Below are positions 46,271 through 59,410 of a DNA stretch of 64,000 nt, piece by piece. Position 1 is the first letter of the stretch. Every line of letters starts with the position of its first letter. The notes under the pieces were generated by a model that was not told where the DNA came from, did no database searches, and worked only from the letters and a program-made list of their open reading frames with translations. Location: assembly GCA_021234155.1 (NCBI GenBank), contig JAJEKV010000032.1:10856099-10920098 (forward strand), read 5' to 3'. Origin of the DNA: Isoetes taiwanensis. Its lineage: Eukaryota; Streptophyta; Lycopodiopsida; Isoetales; Isoetaceae. The position numbers and the translations under genes are program-made.

Positions 46271-49228
46271 AACCTGTTTTAAACTCTTTCATTCTTCAAG
46301 TAACTGGTATTGAGCTTGAAAGATGTTAGTAGGTATCCTATTATTTGACAGCAAAGAAGAAAACCCTTGTGTTTGTGATTTGAAATGGAGCTATACAAAA
46401 GATTAGTCTTGTGAAAAGGAAGTATCAAGCCAGCAGCAATAACATTATAATAAACACGATCAAAATTGCTTTTATTTTTTTTTTTCAATGCAAATTATAT
46501 AAAATGGTTGGCAAATGTAAGAATAATTGGATTAGTTTTAGTGGCGAATATGTTAAATTACTCCCCCTTTTTTATAACTATTTGGTGAATCAGTTTATTA
46601 TTGAAGCTTTATAACTTAGAATTATAGGTAAATAAAAATTTCATACCAATATTAAAACACGACATAAAACATCTGTGAGTTTTGTATTGCCTTGTCCCCA
46701 AATTTGCTACTCAAAAGTTGTAGCACATATTAGTTTAGAACTCAATTTTGAACCATAGGAAAATAATTTTAAGTACTAATTAGCAAAAAATAAAGTTCAT
46801 GCCAGTTGATTCAGAAATCTTCACAATTGTTTGCTTATCTTGACAACCTCTTCTGCATGATAATGAGCTCCATATAGCTAATGCACGGTCATATGGAAAT
46901 TCCCCCACAGTGTACTTACATGCATATGCTCAAAGACAAAGGTCCAAGTTTTCACTTAACCTATTGCACACCTTGTTTTTTAACCAGCCCATCCAGCTAA
47001 AGGTTCTCTCATCTTCTACAAAACCTAGAATCATCGTTTGACATAAATCTGCCAACTTAAAATATTCTGGCATATGCTCGCGAAGTAGTTAACTACTTCC
47101 AATGCTCCTCCACAATTTTGTAATTGCGCCAAACTCTGAAAGTTTCTTTTTTTCAATCTGTAAATATTGCTCCCATATAGTCTCTCCAAAGCATTGTGAC
47201 TGTTCAAGCAAAAGAGTTTCATTGAGAACACCCACAAACTTCCTTACCATCTACAATTTTGGAAGCACAAAGGTGTTCTATTAGCACTCCACGTCTACAC
47301 TTGAACTCAACTTGAACACATTCCTCTCCTAGATCTTTATCCCAAACTGTGAGTAAACAATCGACATAGCTTCTAGAAGCTCATCTCTAGGAAAACGATT
47401 ACGAATCTCTGTTGACAATTCCTTTGCAATCTTTGCTAGATTCTTTCTTACTGTCAATATTATTGCATCAAAATCAGACCTCCTAACAGGCACCCGACGA
47501 GGTAGACGTCCACGAACACGACGCTTCGTACACTACATCTAATTCAAATAAAATGTAAATTAGATATATAAGCAGTTGAAGAAAATAGTGATCATTATTA
47601 ACTTTACCTGCACAAGCTGGGAACGCGCTTTGAGGCAAATTGTATCCTTGTCATCGTATGTCAAAAAACTATTATTGTTTGCACCATCAATATTGACTAG
47701 CTTGTGCCACAAGTGGAACTTCTCCTTACAATATGGTACATCCACACAAGAAGAGTACAAACCATCAAGAGCCCAACATGATAACTTCCTTGCTCTTGCA
47801 TATTCCTCAGTATACAAAGTTCTTTCTTGTGCAAATTTGACAAGCTTATTCATTTCACCAAGCATGGGAAGAATACCTGTATTGCAACATTTGAAAATTT
47901 CAAAATTCATTAAAGTCACCAAAATAAATGCCTAAATTTAGAAAATCATAAATCTAGTCGATATTAAATCGTTGCAAAGAATGAATACCCAAATTCATAT
48001 TTCTGATTTTTATAATCAGAAAATCAGACTTGTAAATCACTTCAATATTTGCTTACAATGTGGAGAAAAAAAATCAGAAATTAATTTAGAACAAGAAAAG
48101 CACCTGCTAAAGTTAGCAATGTCTCCATATTCGTTAGACGTGCAAGCACTTCATTTGGCTTATCTGCTGATGCTAATTGCTCCATAAGTGCAGTCAATGC
48201 TGGATACTCCTCAAACAAACGTTTGGCTAGAGAATATAAAGAGGTCCATCTCATCTCCATGTTTTTTAGCATCTTGTTTCCTTTTGTGAGCCCTTTGGCC
48301 ATCTTTTTAAATTGATTGTACCTAAAGCACATCATAACCATATAAGAAGATGAGAATAATGCCATAAAAAATACTTGTGACTTTACCTTTTGTTACTACG
48401 ACAAAAGAATTCATTGGTCGTCTTTACAAGATCTTTGACCTTTGCCACGCAATCGTAATCATCCACAACATGGAACGCAAGGTTCACCCTATGCGCCATG
48501 CAATGGATAGCCAGCATATATGGAGCAAGAGCTAGTTGAATCTTTATGCATAATCCATTGCGGCTCCTTGACTGATGCTCCATCTACTCCAATACAGACA
48601 AGCTTTCTTGCAACATCATCAATAGACAATCCCAAAAAAGAAAACAAGTTCTCCTTAACGATTTTAAACAAAGCCTCAGCAGTTGCCTCCGATTCTAATC
48701 TTGTGAGACTAACAAAGTCTGTTTGCCTCACATGTTTCTTCACATGGTAAATGGTCATACAAACCCATGTTGTGTGGTCATTAGCACTAGCTTCATCCAA
48801 TGATATTGCAGGATAATCACAATCACGTATAGCTTCACGTAAATCATCTCTAATTACCTGATCCAACACTTTGGCAAATTCCCATCCACTACTCCTAGAC
48901 CAATGAGATAGAGGAAAATTTAGAATACCTTGAAGTGACAAGAGATCCTTTAGTTTTGCGTAATCCACCATAAGTCTTCCACGTTTAAGAATGTCAAACA
49001 CGGATTGCAATTGCACCAACTTCAATTTCAAACTTTTCTCCACGAATTGTTGAAGAATACTTGCAATTGTTGGAGCTGCAGATTGCTCCTTGTACAACAC
49101 ATTTTTTTCATATAATTCTACATTTTTAAGATGAAAGCACTCTTCTGCTGTTTTCCATCTTGTTACACGTTCCTCCTTACCGTCGACAATTTTTTTCTCA
49201 TACACAACCCAGTGTGCTTTTCAATTAT

Positions 49229-52200
49229 TAGGTGATCTATCTTAACCCTAACTAGGGTTCTATCACGATCAGACTCGGTAATCGAGGTAAGCAGGTAAGG
49301 TTAATTGCATTTCAGCTTTAGATCTTGGATTTTTTGGGTCCCATCATCTCCTGGAAAGGTATCTTTGACCCTGCCAAAATTCCATATTCCCTTCTTGCCA
49401 TTCGCCATCCCTCAACTTTTTCTGACTTCCAATCATCCCTCTTCTCGTTTCACGTCCCTCTGATAGCTCTACAACACCCTCGTGCCATGGACCCACCGGA
49501 TCTATCGGACGGATTATCTCCCCCAATGCACTCCATATTAAATACTTTCTGCTCCTTAAATCCTCATGAGCAGAAACAAATTTTAGCCCAACAGCAGCTT
49601 CTGCTTCAGGGAGATCTTGCTCCGATTCAATTTGGGGAATTCACGACTTTCGTTCCTGTTGCAATGGCGCCTAAGAATGCTCTGCCCTCCTCTTTCTCGG
49701 ATCGCCCCTTCTGGGATTGCTATGCTCCGCTAAATGCGAACACAATCAACACTTTCATCCGGAGATCACAACCTTTCAAGGAGGATAACACCATTAAACA
49801 AGACATATTGACTATGAAGAAACACAACCCTCCGACTTACCGCCATAGCAGAGGTATTGAATTGAACCCCGAACTCTGTCACTCAAGATTTCAATTCCTG
49901 TCTTCGCATGCTGTCATTTGTTGGACTGAAAAGGAAGGGATAATTTTGGGGAATGTTTCTAAACAAATTTGTGCTTTATCCAAGTCAATTCAAATCTCTT
50001 TCATCTATTGGACTCGCTTCCCCTACTTTGTGATTGATCTGAGCAAGCAGATGAGCACATCTTAAAATTGGGTCATCTTACCCATTTCGGATTCAGAATG
50101 AAATTCCAAAAATGTTCATATCAATTCAACCCTCTTCGTCCCGCTACTCTCATGCATACCGCCTATGTTCATCTGCATGATCTTAATTCGGTTTTCTGGG
50201 AGGATCAGCGCCTTAAAGCAATATTTTCTTCAATTGGCTCCTTCATCTCCTCAGAACGCAGGCCCAATAGGCCCCTACTGTCTTCATGCAATTGGATCTC
50301 CTCAAGCCTATTCCTCTTGAAGTTACCTTCCAGGATATGTTTGGGACTGATCAATCCCTGCTCTTAAGGTGGAATGGATTGCCCCCTGTTTGCCCTGTTT
50401 GCAGGAAACGATTGCATGGGAGGACGGAAGTGTAGCCCAGTGCTTGATCAACATAGTACCTTAGGGATGGAGGAAGCTCATGTACCTCCTTGCCACCAGG
50501 GCAATCTTAATGGTAGTTCGAAGAGAATCCGAAGAAAACAGATTATCAGAGAAAAAATAGCTCTGGCTAATAAAGAGCTAGAACAGAAATTTAGAAATCA
50601 GGAAGTAGGGACCCAGAATAATAGTGGAACTGTTAAGGTTTTAAACAAAGGTATTACCACAAAAGGGGTGTCCTTCAACATCTTGGACATGGTTAAAACT
50701 TTTGACAAACATAAACCTCCTGGTCACGTCCAATATGATGAAATCACAGTAGTCAGGGCCAGAGAGGATACAGTTTGGGATGACTACTCGACTTGACAGA
50801 TACCTAAATTGAATCAGACTAATTTAAAAGACTCTGCTGATATGGAAGTGGGGCTCACTCATAATACAACTGAAGATAGGGATCCCAGCTCCCCCACACC
50901 ATCTACAACAGACTCATCCCCCATCATCTGCAAAAATAGGTTCAAAGCGCTACAGGATATATCAAATATGTATGAAGAGGACCTTGCTGGGCTCTCTAGC
51001 CCAAAAGGAAAAGGAAGGATTCTTGATAAGACTCAAGATCAACCACTTCTTGATATGACCCAAGATCAACTACTGATCAAAGAAACAAGTGCTCTAGAAT
51101 CTGAAGCACTAAATGACCCTTCACTAGTCAACTCCACTTGCATGACCGAATTCTTGTTGACCTATCCGTTGACCCTGCTTCCAACCATACTCTGGTCAAC
51201 TTTGATGTTCCCTCCATTTCCTTCCCCCCCCCCTTCCCATCACACTCCTTTACCTATGTTGTATGATAAGTATGGTAAATCCACTGTGGACCTGGTGAGC
51301 AAAATTGTTGCGGATGCTGTGGATGCAACATGTCATCAACTGAAGGCTCCCCCCTTGGAAGCTTGCAAAGGAGATGGTGATTGTGATGCTCAAGAGGATG
51401 CTGAGCGAGTCCAGGTAAGTGACCACTCCCCTATTTGTCATAGCCCTCGAATGGATTTCCAGGCAACCCAAGGCTGTAATAGTGAGATGGAAATCCCATC
51501 CTCTCTGCAAGATGGTTGTGATTCTGATGATGATTGTGAGATGGTCAAATCCACCCCTCTGGGTACTGATAAACAGAATATTGAATTGGGACTAATAGCT
51601 TTGCAGTCAAACCTTGACAGTATAGAGTCTTTGGGGCTAAATCACTTTGACATAGTTGTTCCTGATTCTGAGGAGGACCTTAGTTGTAGCCCTCTGCATG
51701 ACATCTCTAATACTTCTCTGAGATCACTCAAAAAGAAAATGAAAAAAATAGGACCCACATACCCACATACTTACAATACCAGAAGCAGATCTTTACCTCA
51801 TGGATTGAGGAAGCTCAATTATTGAGCTGCTGCCTTCCCATAGCTCCCCCCTATCTTCCATGAGGGTGTTAACCTGGAACTTAAGAGGCATTAAGGGGCC
51901 TACCAAGAGAAGACGCTTCATTGCCTCTGTGAGAGATTTCAGGACTGATATTATAATGATCCAGGAGCATAGACTCCCCAAATTTGAGTGAGCTAATTTG
52001 GGGGAATGGATCAAGCCTGGTATGGCCTCCTGCTATATTCCTGCAGATGGAACCAAAGGAGGGATTGCTACCTTTTGGTACAATCAGAAACTCATAAATA
52101 CTTATATTAGCCCTTCCAATAGATGGTTGTGTGTTACCCTTTGTATTAAAGACTGTCAAGTGGCCTTCATAAACATCTATGCTTCTACTGATCCTTATGA

Positions 52201-55200
52201 GAGAGAACCAATGTGGACTGAGATCAACAACTAGATGAGTCAACAACAGAATATTGAGAATTGGATAATTACAGGTGATTTTAATAATACTCCTCACTGT
52301 GACATGAAGCTTGGCAACAAAATCAATATGTCTAAGAATGAGACGTATTCTTGGGAGAACTGGCTAACTGATCAAGACTTGATTTATATCCCTTCTTCAA
52401 ACACCAAATTTTCCTGGAGCAATAAGAGAAAAGGGGACCAAAGAACCTTTTGTATGTTAGATAGGTTCTATATTCATAACTCTGCTACCTGACTGGATAA
52501 TTGCATAGTCACAGGGGATATTGCCAGCACAATTTCTGATCACCGGCCTCATTTTTTGGATACCAAAAGTCTACCTCTTGGATCTAAAGGGAAGAATACC
52601 CCCTTTAAATTTAATACCTCCCTGCTTCAGATGAAATCATTCTGCCAGGATTTCACCTCCTTCTACTTTTCCCTTCCCAAAATTGGTCAGCATCAATCTA
52701 TGAAAAGCTTCAATGAAAAGATGAAGAAAGTTAAGGATTGGGTGAAGAAATGGGGTAAGGATTTAGCTCAGAAAAGGAATGCTATTAGGATTAGCTTTAT
52801 GGAACAGATTAAAGAAGTTAGATCTCTCATTGAAAGCAATCCCAATGAGGATTCTTTGCATATGAAAGAAGAGCAGCTGGAAATCCAGATCAAGACCTTG
52901 GAAGAGCACCAAGTTAGGGGTATGGCCCTTAGAAGCAAGATCAAAATGTATAATCAGCTGGACCATGAAAGTTCCAAAATGTTTTTTAGAGTAGCAAGGA
53001 ACAGGTTAATCAACAATTCCATTACCCAGCTGGAAACTGATCGGGGATTTACACACACTGATGAAAGTGAGATTGCCTCTGCCTTCTACAAATTCTACAC
53101 AGACCTCTTCAGAGAGGAAATAATTGAGGAAAGCAAAATGCAGGAGGTTTTTGATATTATAGGGCCCCCCAATGAAGTGATGGAGGATGAATGGATTGAG
53201 GTCCCTGACCTCCCTGAAATCTTTGAAACCCTTAAAAAAATGAAAAATGGGAAAAGTCCATGTATTGATGGTTTCCAACCAGAATTCTTTGTGGAATTCT
53301 GGCCCATTATGAAGGATGACATTGTCCACTTCATCCAGGGGATTTGGAGAGCTAAATCTATTTATCCCACTTACAATGTTGGAGTGATTTCCCTCATTTC
53401 TAAGACTGACTCTCTTTCCAAGACTAATGAATGGCGTCCTATTTCCTTAACCACCACCCTGTACAAATTGGTTGCTAAAATCATTGCTGGTAGGATGGTG
53501 GTGCACTTTCAAAACCAAATAAATGCCTGCCAATCTGCCTTCTTACCTAACAGATCTATCTTGGACAACTATATAACTGCTAATGAAGCTCTCCACTGGA
53601 ATAAGTTGTCCAAGCAAGGTTGCATTCTGCTTAAATTGGACTTTAGAAGGGCTTATGATTGTATTTCCTGGAAGTTCCTTGAGATGTCCCTCAGTCATAT
53701 AGGCATTCACCCCTACCTTATTAAGCTTATCATGGGTGTGAACCAGAATGCTTCCTCCTGTGTCCTCATTAATGGAGCTCCTACTGATTTCTTCCCAATT
53801 CAAAGAGGAGTGAGGCAAGGGTGCCCTCTGGCCCCTTATCTCTTTATCATTGCTGCTTCTTACCAAAATGGTCTCCTCCTATCAGGATAGGGGTTTGATA
53901 CAAGGCCTACAAATGCCTCAATCTGATAAACAATTGTCCATTCTCCAGTATGCTTATGATACTTTCATCATGACTAAAGCTGATAACACTAGTCTGGATA
54001 ATCTCATGGACTGCATAACCAAGTTTGGAGTTGCCTCTGGGATCCATCTGAACTATGCTAAGTGTTCCATTCTTTCTGACAGCCCCTATCCTCATCTCAA
54101 TACCCATGGTATCAATTTTGTTCCTGAGGGTCAATACGTGACCCTTTTGGGACTCCCCCTTGCTGCTCAAATGTCCCACAAGGTGGCTTGGCAACCTCTG
54201 ATTAATAGGATCCGTAAAAAGCTAGGATCTCTTTCCCTGGCTGGCAGAATTCTAATTGCTAATTCTGTTCTGGCCAGCAGCCATGTGTACTTCTCCTCTG
54301 CCTTGATTGCTGACAAAGCCTCTTACAACAAGATTGAACAGTGTATTAAAGAATACATTTGGCAAGGGACCCATTTGTCTGCTTGGGATGAGCTCACTCA
54401 TAGCAGGAAAGCTGGAGGTCTGTTGTAAATCCCTTTTCCTTCAGGCTCAGATCCTAGGTGCTAAAAATGTGTGGAAAGCCATTTCTGGATTCCAATCCCC
54501 TGCAATGGACTTCATTAGATTTTGGTTTAACAAGAGTAAACCTCTGGGGAGTCCCACTTTAATGCACCAACTTCCAGATTCTGCTTTTTATAGATTCAAG
54601 TGTGCTGCTAATACTTCTTCTCTTCTCAGGAGCATTTTTAAAGCTTGGAAGAAAGTGGCTAGTAAGTTCACTCATGATAAAGTCACTAATTCTGTTAGAG
54701 ATACCTCTATTTTTTGGTCTCCTATCTTAGCCCCACTCTCCTACTCTGCCATGGCTATTTGCCACCCCACCTGTTACAAGAAGTGGCACAGGGCTAATAT
54801 TCTACTTGTCAGAGACTTGATCGATGAGAATAACAAGTGGATTCCCTGGGAGCTTGTTAAGAGGAAAGTTAGGGGAGGGGTAACCAATAGATCTATTTAT
54901 AAACAGGTTGTCCAGACTTATTCTTCTGTTCTGGGAAAGTATGGCAAGGGTGAGAGCCATTCTCCTTTGAACTGGTTCTTCAAAGTTAAAAGAAGTTATA
55001 AGGTCTCCAAAATCTACCATGCCTGCCTTCCCCAGAAAAGGTTGAAGCATGCTTCCTTGCAGGGTCTATCCATTAAAAACTTTAAGAAGATCCTCTTCTC
55101 CAATTGGCAGTCCTATTCCTGTCCTAAAATCAAAGTGTTTGCCCTGTTAAGTAACATAAACATGATCAAGAGGCAGTTTAAGAATGTTCATAGCCCACTA

Positions 55201-55539
55201 TGTCCTCTTTGTAATAGTCAGGATGAGACGGTTCTTCATATTTTTACATGTTCTAGGATTCAGGAATTTTGGAGGTGGTTGTCTCGGATTAGTTCCAAGC
55301 TGAATATCCCTGATATGGACTCCATCTCCAATATGGCACAATTCTTCCATCTTCAGAATTCCAAAGTTAATTCAACTATCTTGCAGTTAGCCTTATGGAT
55401 TGTTTGAAAGCACAGGAATAATGTGGCTCTGGCAAATAGGAAGTGTGATCTTAACTGGATGAAGCTCAATTTCCAATTTGAGCTTGTTAGGTGTGCTATG
55501 GCTCATAAGGCATCAAAATTGGAGAAATATGATACTGAT
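49229..55539 (+). mobile_element. L1-type LINE inserted in the hAT-like gene
   Basis: Both flanks carry the 14-bp target duplication TGCTTTTCAATTAT (49215-49228 and 55540-55553). ORF1 starts at 49487 (MDPPDLSDGLSPP) and includes a zinc knuckle PPVCPVCRKRLH near 50400. ORF2 starts at 51860 (MRVLTWNLRGIKG) with endonuclease motifs ITGDFNN and SDHRPHF. The reverse transcriptase has GKSPCIDGFQPEFF, EWRPISLTTTLYKLVAKIIA, LKLDFRRAYDC and GVRQGCPLAPYLF; its YADD site reads YAYD. A zinc-binding C-terminus has CPLCNSQDETVLHIFTCSRI. Stops at about 51988, 52232, 52490 and 55405 and frameshifts near 50066, 53845 and 54420 make it inactive. No poly(A) tail precedes the right target duplication. Confidence 0.92.
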
Positions 55540-55781
55540 TGCTTTTCAATTATGTCTAGCTTCAACTGCAATGTGCAATCGGCTCCACGTTTCCAAGAAC
55601 AAACTGTGCAACGAGCAACTTTAGGCACCTCACCATTTTGCGGATAGACGAGCTCTATAAATGGAAACATTTTAACCCAATCTAGTTGGAATGTTCTTCC
55701 CTCATCCCATTCAAAGATTCTTCTTTTCTTTCCCTTTTTCACTGTCACAGTTTCTCGAGTGCCATCTTCGCGTTTCCTCTT

Positions 55782-56103
55782 GGGTAAAAGCATGCTACGG
55801 TGTACCACTTTTGGAACCCTCAAAAGTACCTACACTGGGTACTTTTAAAACTGGTACTTTCTGTTTTTTCTTTCCATTAAAATCAATCAAAAATTTTTAA
55901 ATTGAAGGTCAATAACATATCAATATATAGTATTAGAGGATAACAATACTATTAGAGACTAATATAAATGAATTAACTCTCAAACTTATTATTTATTGCA
56001 GCATTTATGCAAGTTTCCAGTACCCAGTGCTGGGTACTTTTCTGGGTAGTTTCGCACTCCCTAAAAAGTACTTTAGATGGTACACCCTAGCATGCTTTCA
56101 CCC
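55782..56103. mobile_element. 322-bp MITE, copy 2, inside the hAT-like first exon
   Basis: Same length and ends as the copy at 44865, in the same orientation. The flanks 55778-55781 and 56104-56107 are both TCTT, a 4-bp target duplication. Removing the MITE and one duplication restores the transposase start (MGKKRKRED), which confirms both boundaries. Confidence 0.93.
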
Positions 56104-56402
56104 TCTTCTTCCCCATCTCTATGGATGTCAGCTGACTATCATTTGCCCCAGAGGATATATCCAAAAGAGCTGGAGCATGATTTGCATGCATGCATGGGAA
56201 GGTTGATGTTGTGCTTCTTCGTCTCTATCACTGTTGGATGATACTATTTGAATACCACCAAAGAATGATCACATGTCTCTCTTTGGATTGGCTTTATCCA
56301 TTACTTAAAAGGACTTCCTGATCAGTATCTACATCATAAATGTATCACATTATTGCACATGGAAACAAGAAAGAAATCAACATTAAATCAAACTAATGCA
56401 TT

Positions 56403-57290
56403 CATGATCTTTGATCGTTTTGTCTTTCATGAACTTTGATCTTTTTGTGTACAGGAATATCATAGAACTGCTACTGCACAATGAAACAGAGCGTTTTGCA
56501 GATTTGACTCACAATTGTGTGCATCCTCGCCAAAAACAAAAGCATCAGAGAATCATACACGAAGTCCTGTTGGTTGGGACAGCAACATGAACCAAACTCT
56601 GAACCTGCAAAATGATGAGCTTTATTATAAACATTAATATAACAATAAAATCCTCCAATATTACCATGATGTTATCATTTGCTGTTGATGGCCTCTTGTT
56701 CCCCTCAAAGTTCATGTGCACAGTTCAGTGGGACTCATCTATTTTTTAAATATGATGATGTAAGCATAATGGCCAACATTCGTATTGCAGTTAGTGTCTT
56801 CTATGGACATTTAGGCTTAAATAAACTATTCTTTATCTAGCTAGTACATGCATCATTCATTCTAGAACAAGTAATGCCAACTGTTCAGGAGCAGAACTTT
56901 TGCTCTTCCGTAAGCTAAGCTGTCTGATGCCAACCAACAATCTATGGCTCCATTGGAAACCTGCTTGATTGTGATAAGATCTTGCAGCTAATGCTTAGAG
57001 TTTATTTGCTCTTGTCATAGGTATACAGGCATGGATTGTGCTTCTTTTGTTCATAGATCTGTAACGGATCTATCAGCAGATATGGCACTCTAGGATGGCA
57101 AACATTGTAAATAAAACATAAAGCCAAGCAACATGCTTACCTTGTCTTTGATCGTTATGTCTTTCAAGGACTTTGATCTTTATGTGTACACAGATATCAA
57201 TCATAGAACTGCTACTACACAATGAAGCAGAGCATTTTGCAGATTTGACTCACAATTGTGTGCATCCTCGCCAAAAACGAAAGCACCCAG
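56403..57290. repeat. 145-bp direct repeat, about 740 bp apart
   Basis: Copies at about 56403-56545 and 57141-57285 share TTTGCAGATTTGACTCACAA and TGTGTGCATCCTCGCCAAAA. They match across about 145 bp with small differences. The DNA between them has no recognisable gene. Confidence 0.75.
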
Positions 57291-57799
57291 ATAGATCTAC
57301 ATGAAATACATCAAATGCAGAAAATGCAAAAAAAGAAGACTCTGAAATTCTCAAAATATCACTTGTAGAAAGCTCAAAAGCCCGTGTTTGACAAATCTGG
57401 GCTAATAGTATACCTAATGAGGGCAAGATTTTATAGAATTTGAGACGAATACGTTCTTGTCCCAGATTCGACTACACGGTGAATACATTCTTGGCGGGAT
57501 GGCTTTCCATCAACTCGGGGCGAATATGCCAAAAATAAACAAGCCACATAACCTACTCAAGATTCGTATGGAATTTTTGAAAACCCCTAAAAATTCGCTT
57601 TTTGGCGAATATTCGCCACTAAAATTATCACTGAACACGATCATGGCGAGCATAGACTCTACCATAACCCATCCAACCATTACATCATATATATGACTGG
57701 TCCCCATCAAATTTTGCCCATCCACAATCTAGCAAGAAACATCGCCACTATTCCCTCTCAAATCCTTGAATTACTTATGACCATCATAACCATCAGTTT
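57291..57799. other. no gene recognised
   Basis: A TTCGCC/GGCGAA-rich stretch at 57510-57620 contains the short inverted pair TTTGGCGAATATTCGCC. No coding signal. Confidence 0.35.
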
Positions 57800-58250
57800 G
57801 GTGATGAATCACTTCCTCTATCCAAGCCAGATTAGGAAGCAACAACTGGATGATTACTCTGTTGCTATGTAACCAAATATGCCAAAGTGCTATGGACCAG
57901 TATTACATGAGCTCCTGACTAAAATCACATGTAGTAGTGGAGCTTGCAGATTTTGAATTCAGACCCAAAAAAGCCTCAACCTAGGGCATTCGAATATGTG
58001 CCATTGAGTTCCATCTTGGCCACAAACAATGCCACATTTTTAATCAATGTTTTCTCTAAACTTTATAGCGGTGCCATTGTAAACTAGGTTTTGATTTTAA
58101 ACCAACCATCTAAGAATGGTAAATTTTCTTGCATAGCAGTATTTTCACCCCTAACGAATAATCTTAATAGCATCCTGGACACTTTAAGCGCAGAATTTTC
58201 AAGGAGAAGGGGTGGAAACTTTATACCTTGGCTTACCATCTATGTTCCAA
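57800..58250 (-). mobile_element. LINE C-terminal fragment (zinc-binding region)
   Basis: The minus strand, with frame changes, reads CGQDGTQWHIFECPRLRLFW, then WSIALWHIWLHSNRV and LLPNLAWIEEVIHH. This resembles the zinc-binding end of plant L1 ORF2, where a Cys pair precedes HLFxxCPxxxxxW. It is heavily decayed. Confidence 0.5.
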
Positions 58251-59014
58251 GTGGAACACATGTAAGTCGTATTTAATTAAAGTGGGACTCATTCCATTCC
58301 CACTTTTTTTCGGAACCCTGTTATTTTACACAAAAAGGAGCACCCCGACCCGAAAACTGTCCATAATTCGAATTTTTGGCTGTTAGTGTGCATCCAAGCT
58401 TTCTTCCTGTTTTCTTGGATAGCGAGTCGAGAACAAGAACAATGCAACTCAAACATAGGAATTTCATTACAGATTGAAACCGAAGTTCTAGTTGAAAAAG
58501 ATTTTTAGTTGAACATTTTGGCTCTATTTTCTTAGGTGGGTAGACAAGAGATCACAAATTCCAACAAAAATTAAGCAAATTGTTTACTTAATCACCAAAA
58601 AATACTAGTTTTGAGATACCTTATATTTATAAATGGGCTCATTACAATATATATTACAGTGGGTGAAGAGACCATAGTGGTCGTATGGGCACAATGATTA
58701 CACCCTCTTCACACATGAACCACTAGTGCAAAGGGCGCGTGGAGCTCTCTCCAAGTCACGGAGCAACTTACAGACGATAGAAATTTGTATGAGGAGTTCC
58801 TTCATGGGTCACGTGCTTGTATGTCCAACTGATGTCACCACCCTCTTCTCGGCACCTTTCTTCAACGAACTGGTCTTTTCATTGCTCCAAAGCATGTACT
58901 ATCTGGTCGAGATAAGGACTGCAAAAGACAAAATCAAGCTAGTCAAGTGATGCTACAGGCAAAAAAAATAAAATGAAACACAGTTCTTAGGGCCATTTTT
59001 GGAAAATACGGGTT
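58251..59014. other. no gene recognised
   Basis: No gene or element end recognised. Confidence 0.35.
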
Positions 59015-59410
59015 CGAGAGCTTTTTTCGACTTCGCGAGTCGAAAGGCGGCTTCGAAGGAAAAACACATGTTAGAAGGCCTTTCTCGACTCGCGAGTCGA
59101 GAAAGGCAGCTCAAAGCAAAAAACGCAGGTTTAAGGCCCTTTCTCGACTCGCGAGTCGAGAAAGAGCCTCTCAGAGTGAAAAACGCAGTTCTGAGGTCCT
59201 TCAAAGTGAAAAACACAGGTCTGAGGCCCCTTTCTCGACTCGCGAGTCGAGAAAGAGCCTCTCAGAGTGAAAAACGCAATTCTGAGGTCCTTCAATGTGA
59301 AAAACACAGGTCTGAGGCCCTTTCTCGACTCGCGAGTCGAGAAAGGCAGCTTAGAGAAAAAAAAGTCTGAGGGTCTTTCTCGACTCGTGAGTCGAGAAAG
59401 GCAGCTGAGA
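59015..59410. repeat. array of CTCGACTCGCGAGTCGAG palindromes
   Basis: Five palindromes of 24-30 bp, each with the core CTCGACTCGCGAGTCGAG, are centred near 59092, 59151, 59242, 59332 and 59387 (the last has one change). A decayed sixth lies near 59033. The spacers are related to each other (CTCAGAGTGAAAAACGCA, GTCTGAGGCCC), so the whole is a tandem array with spacings of about 55-91 bp. Confidence 0.9.

Larger units (their letters stand above)
46780..56116 (-). pseudogene. hAT-like transposase gene, interrupted by a LINE and a MITE
   Basis: The start codon (56114-56116) is followed four codons later by a MITE. The frame resumes as KRKREDGTRE, then WDEGRTFQLDWVKMFPFIEL and RCTVCSWKRGADC (zinc-finger-like), and is cut at DIIEK by a LINE. 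Beyond the LINE it continues HWVVYEKKIVDGKEE, SLDEASANDHTTWVCMTIYH, CIGVDGAS and APYMLAIHCMAHRVNLAFHV, then exons around 48315-48100 (MEMRWTSLYSLAKRLFEEYP), 47880-47610 and 47480-47290. It ends with FVEDERTFSWMGWLKNKVCN, the hAT C-terminal dimerisation region, and a stop at 46780. The family is the DUF4371-type hAT-like transposase. Independent damage includes a frameshift near 48560-48575 and an in-frame stop close to the C-terminus, so it is dead. Terminal repeats were not found. Confidence 0.8.
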
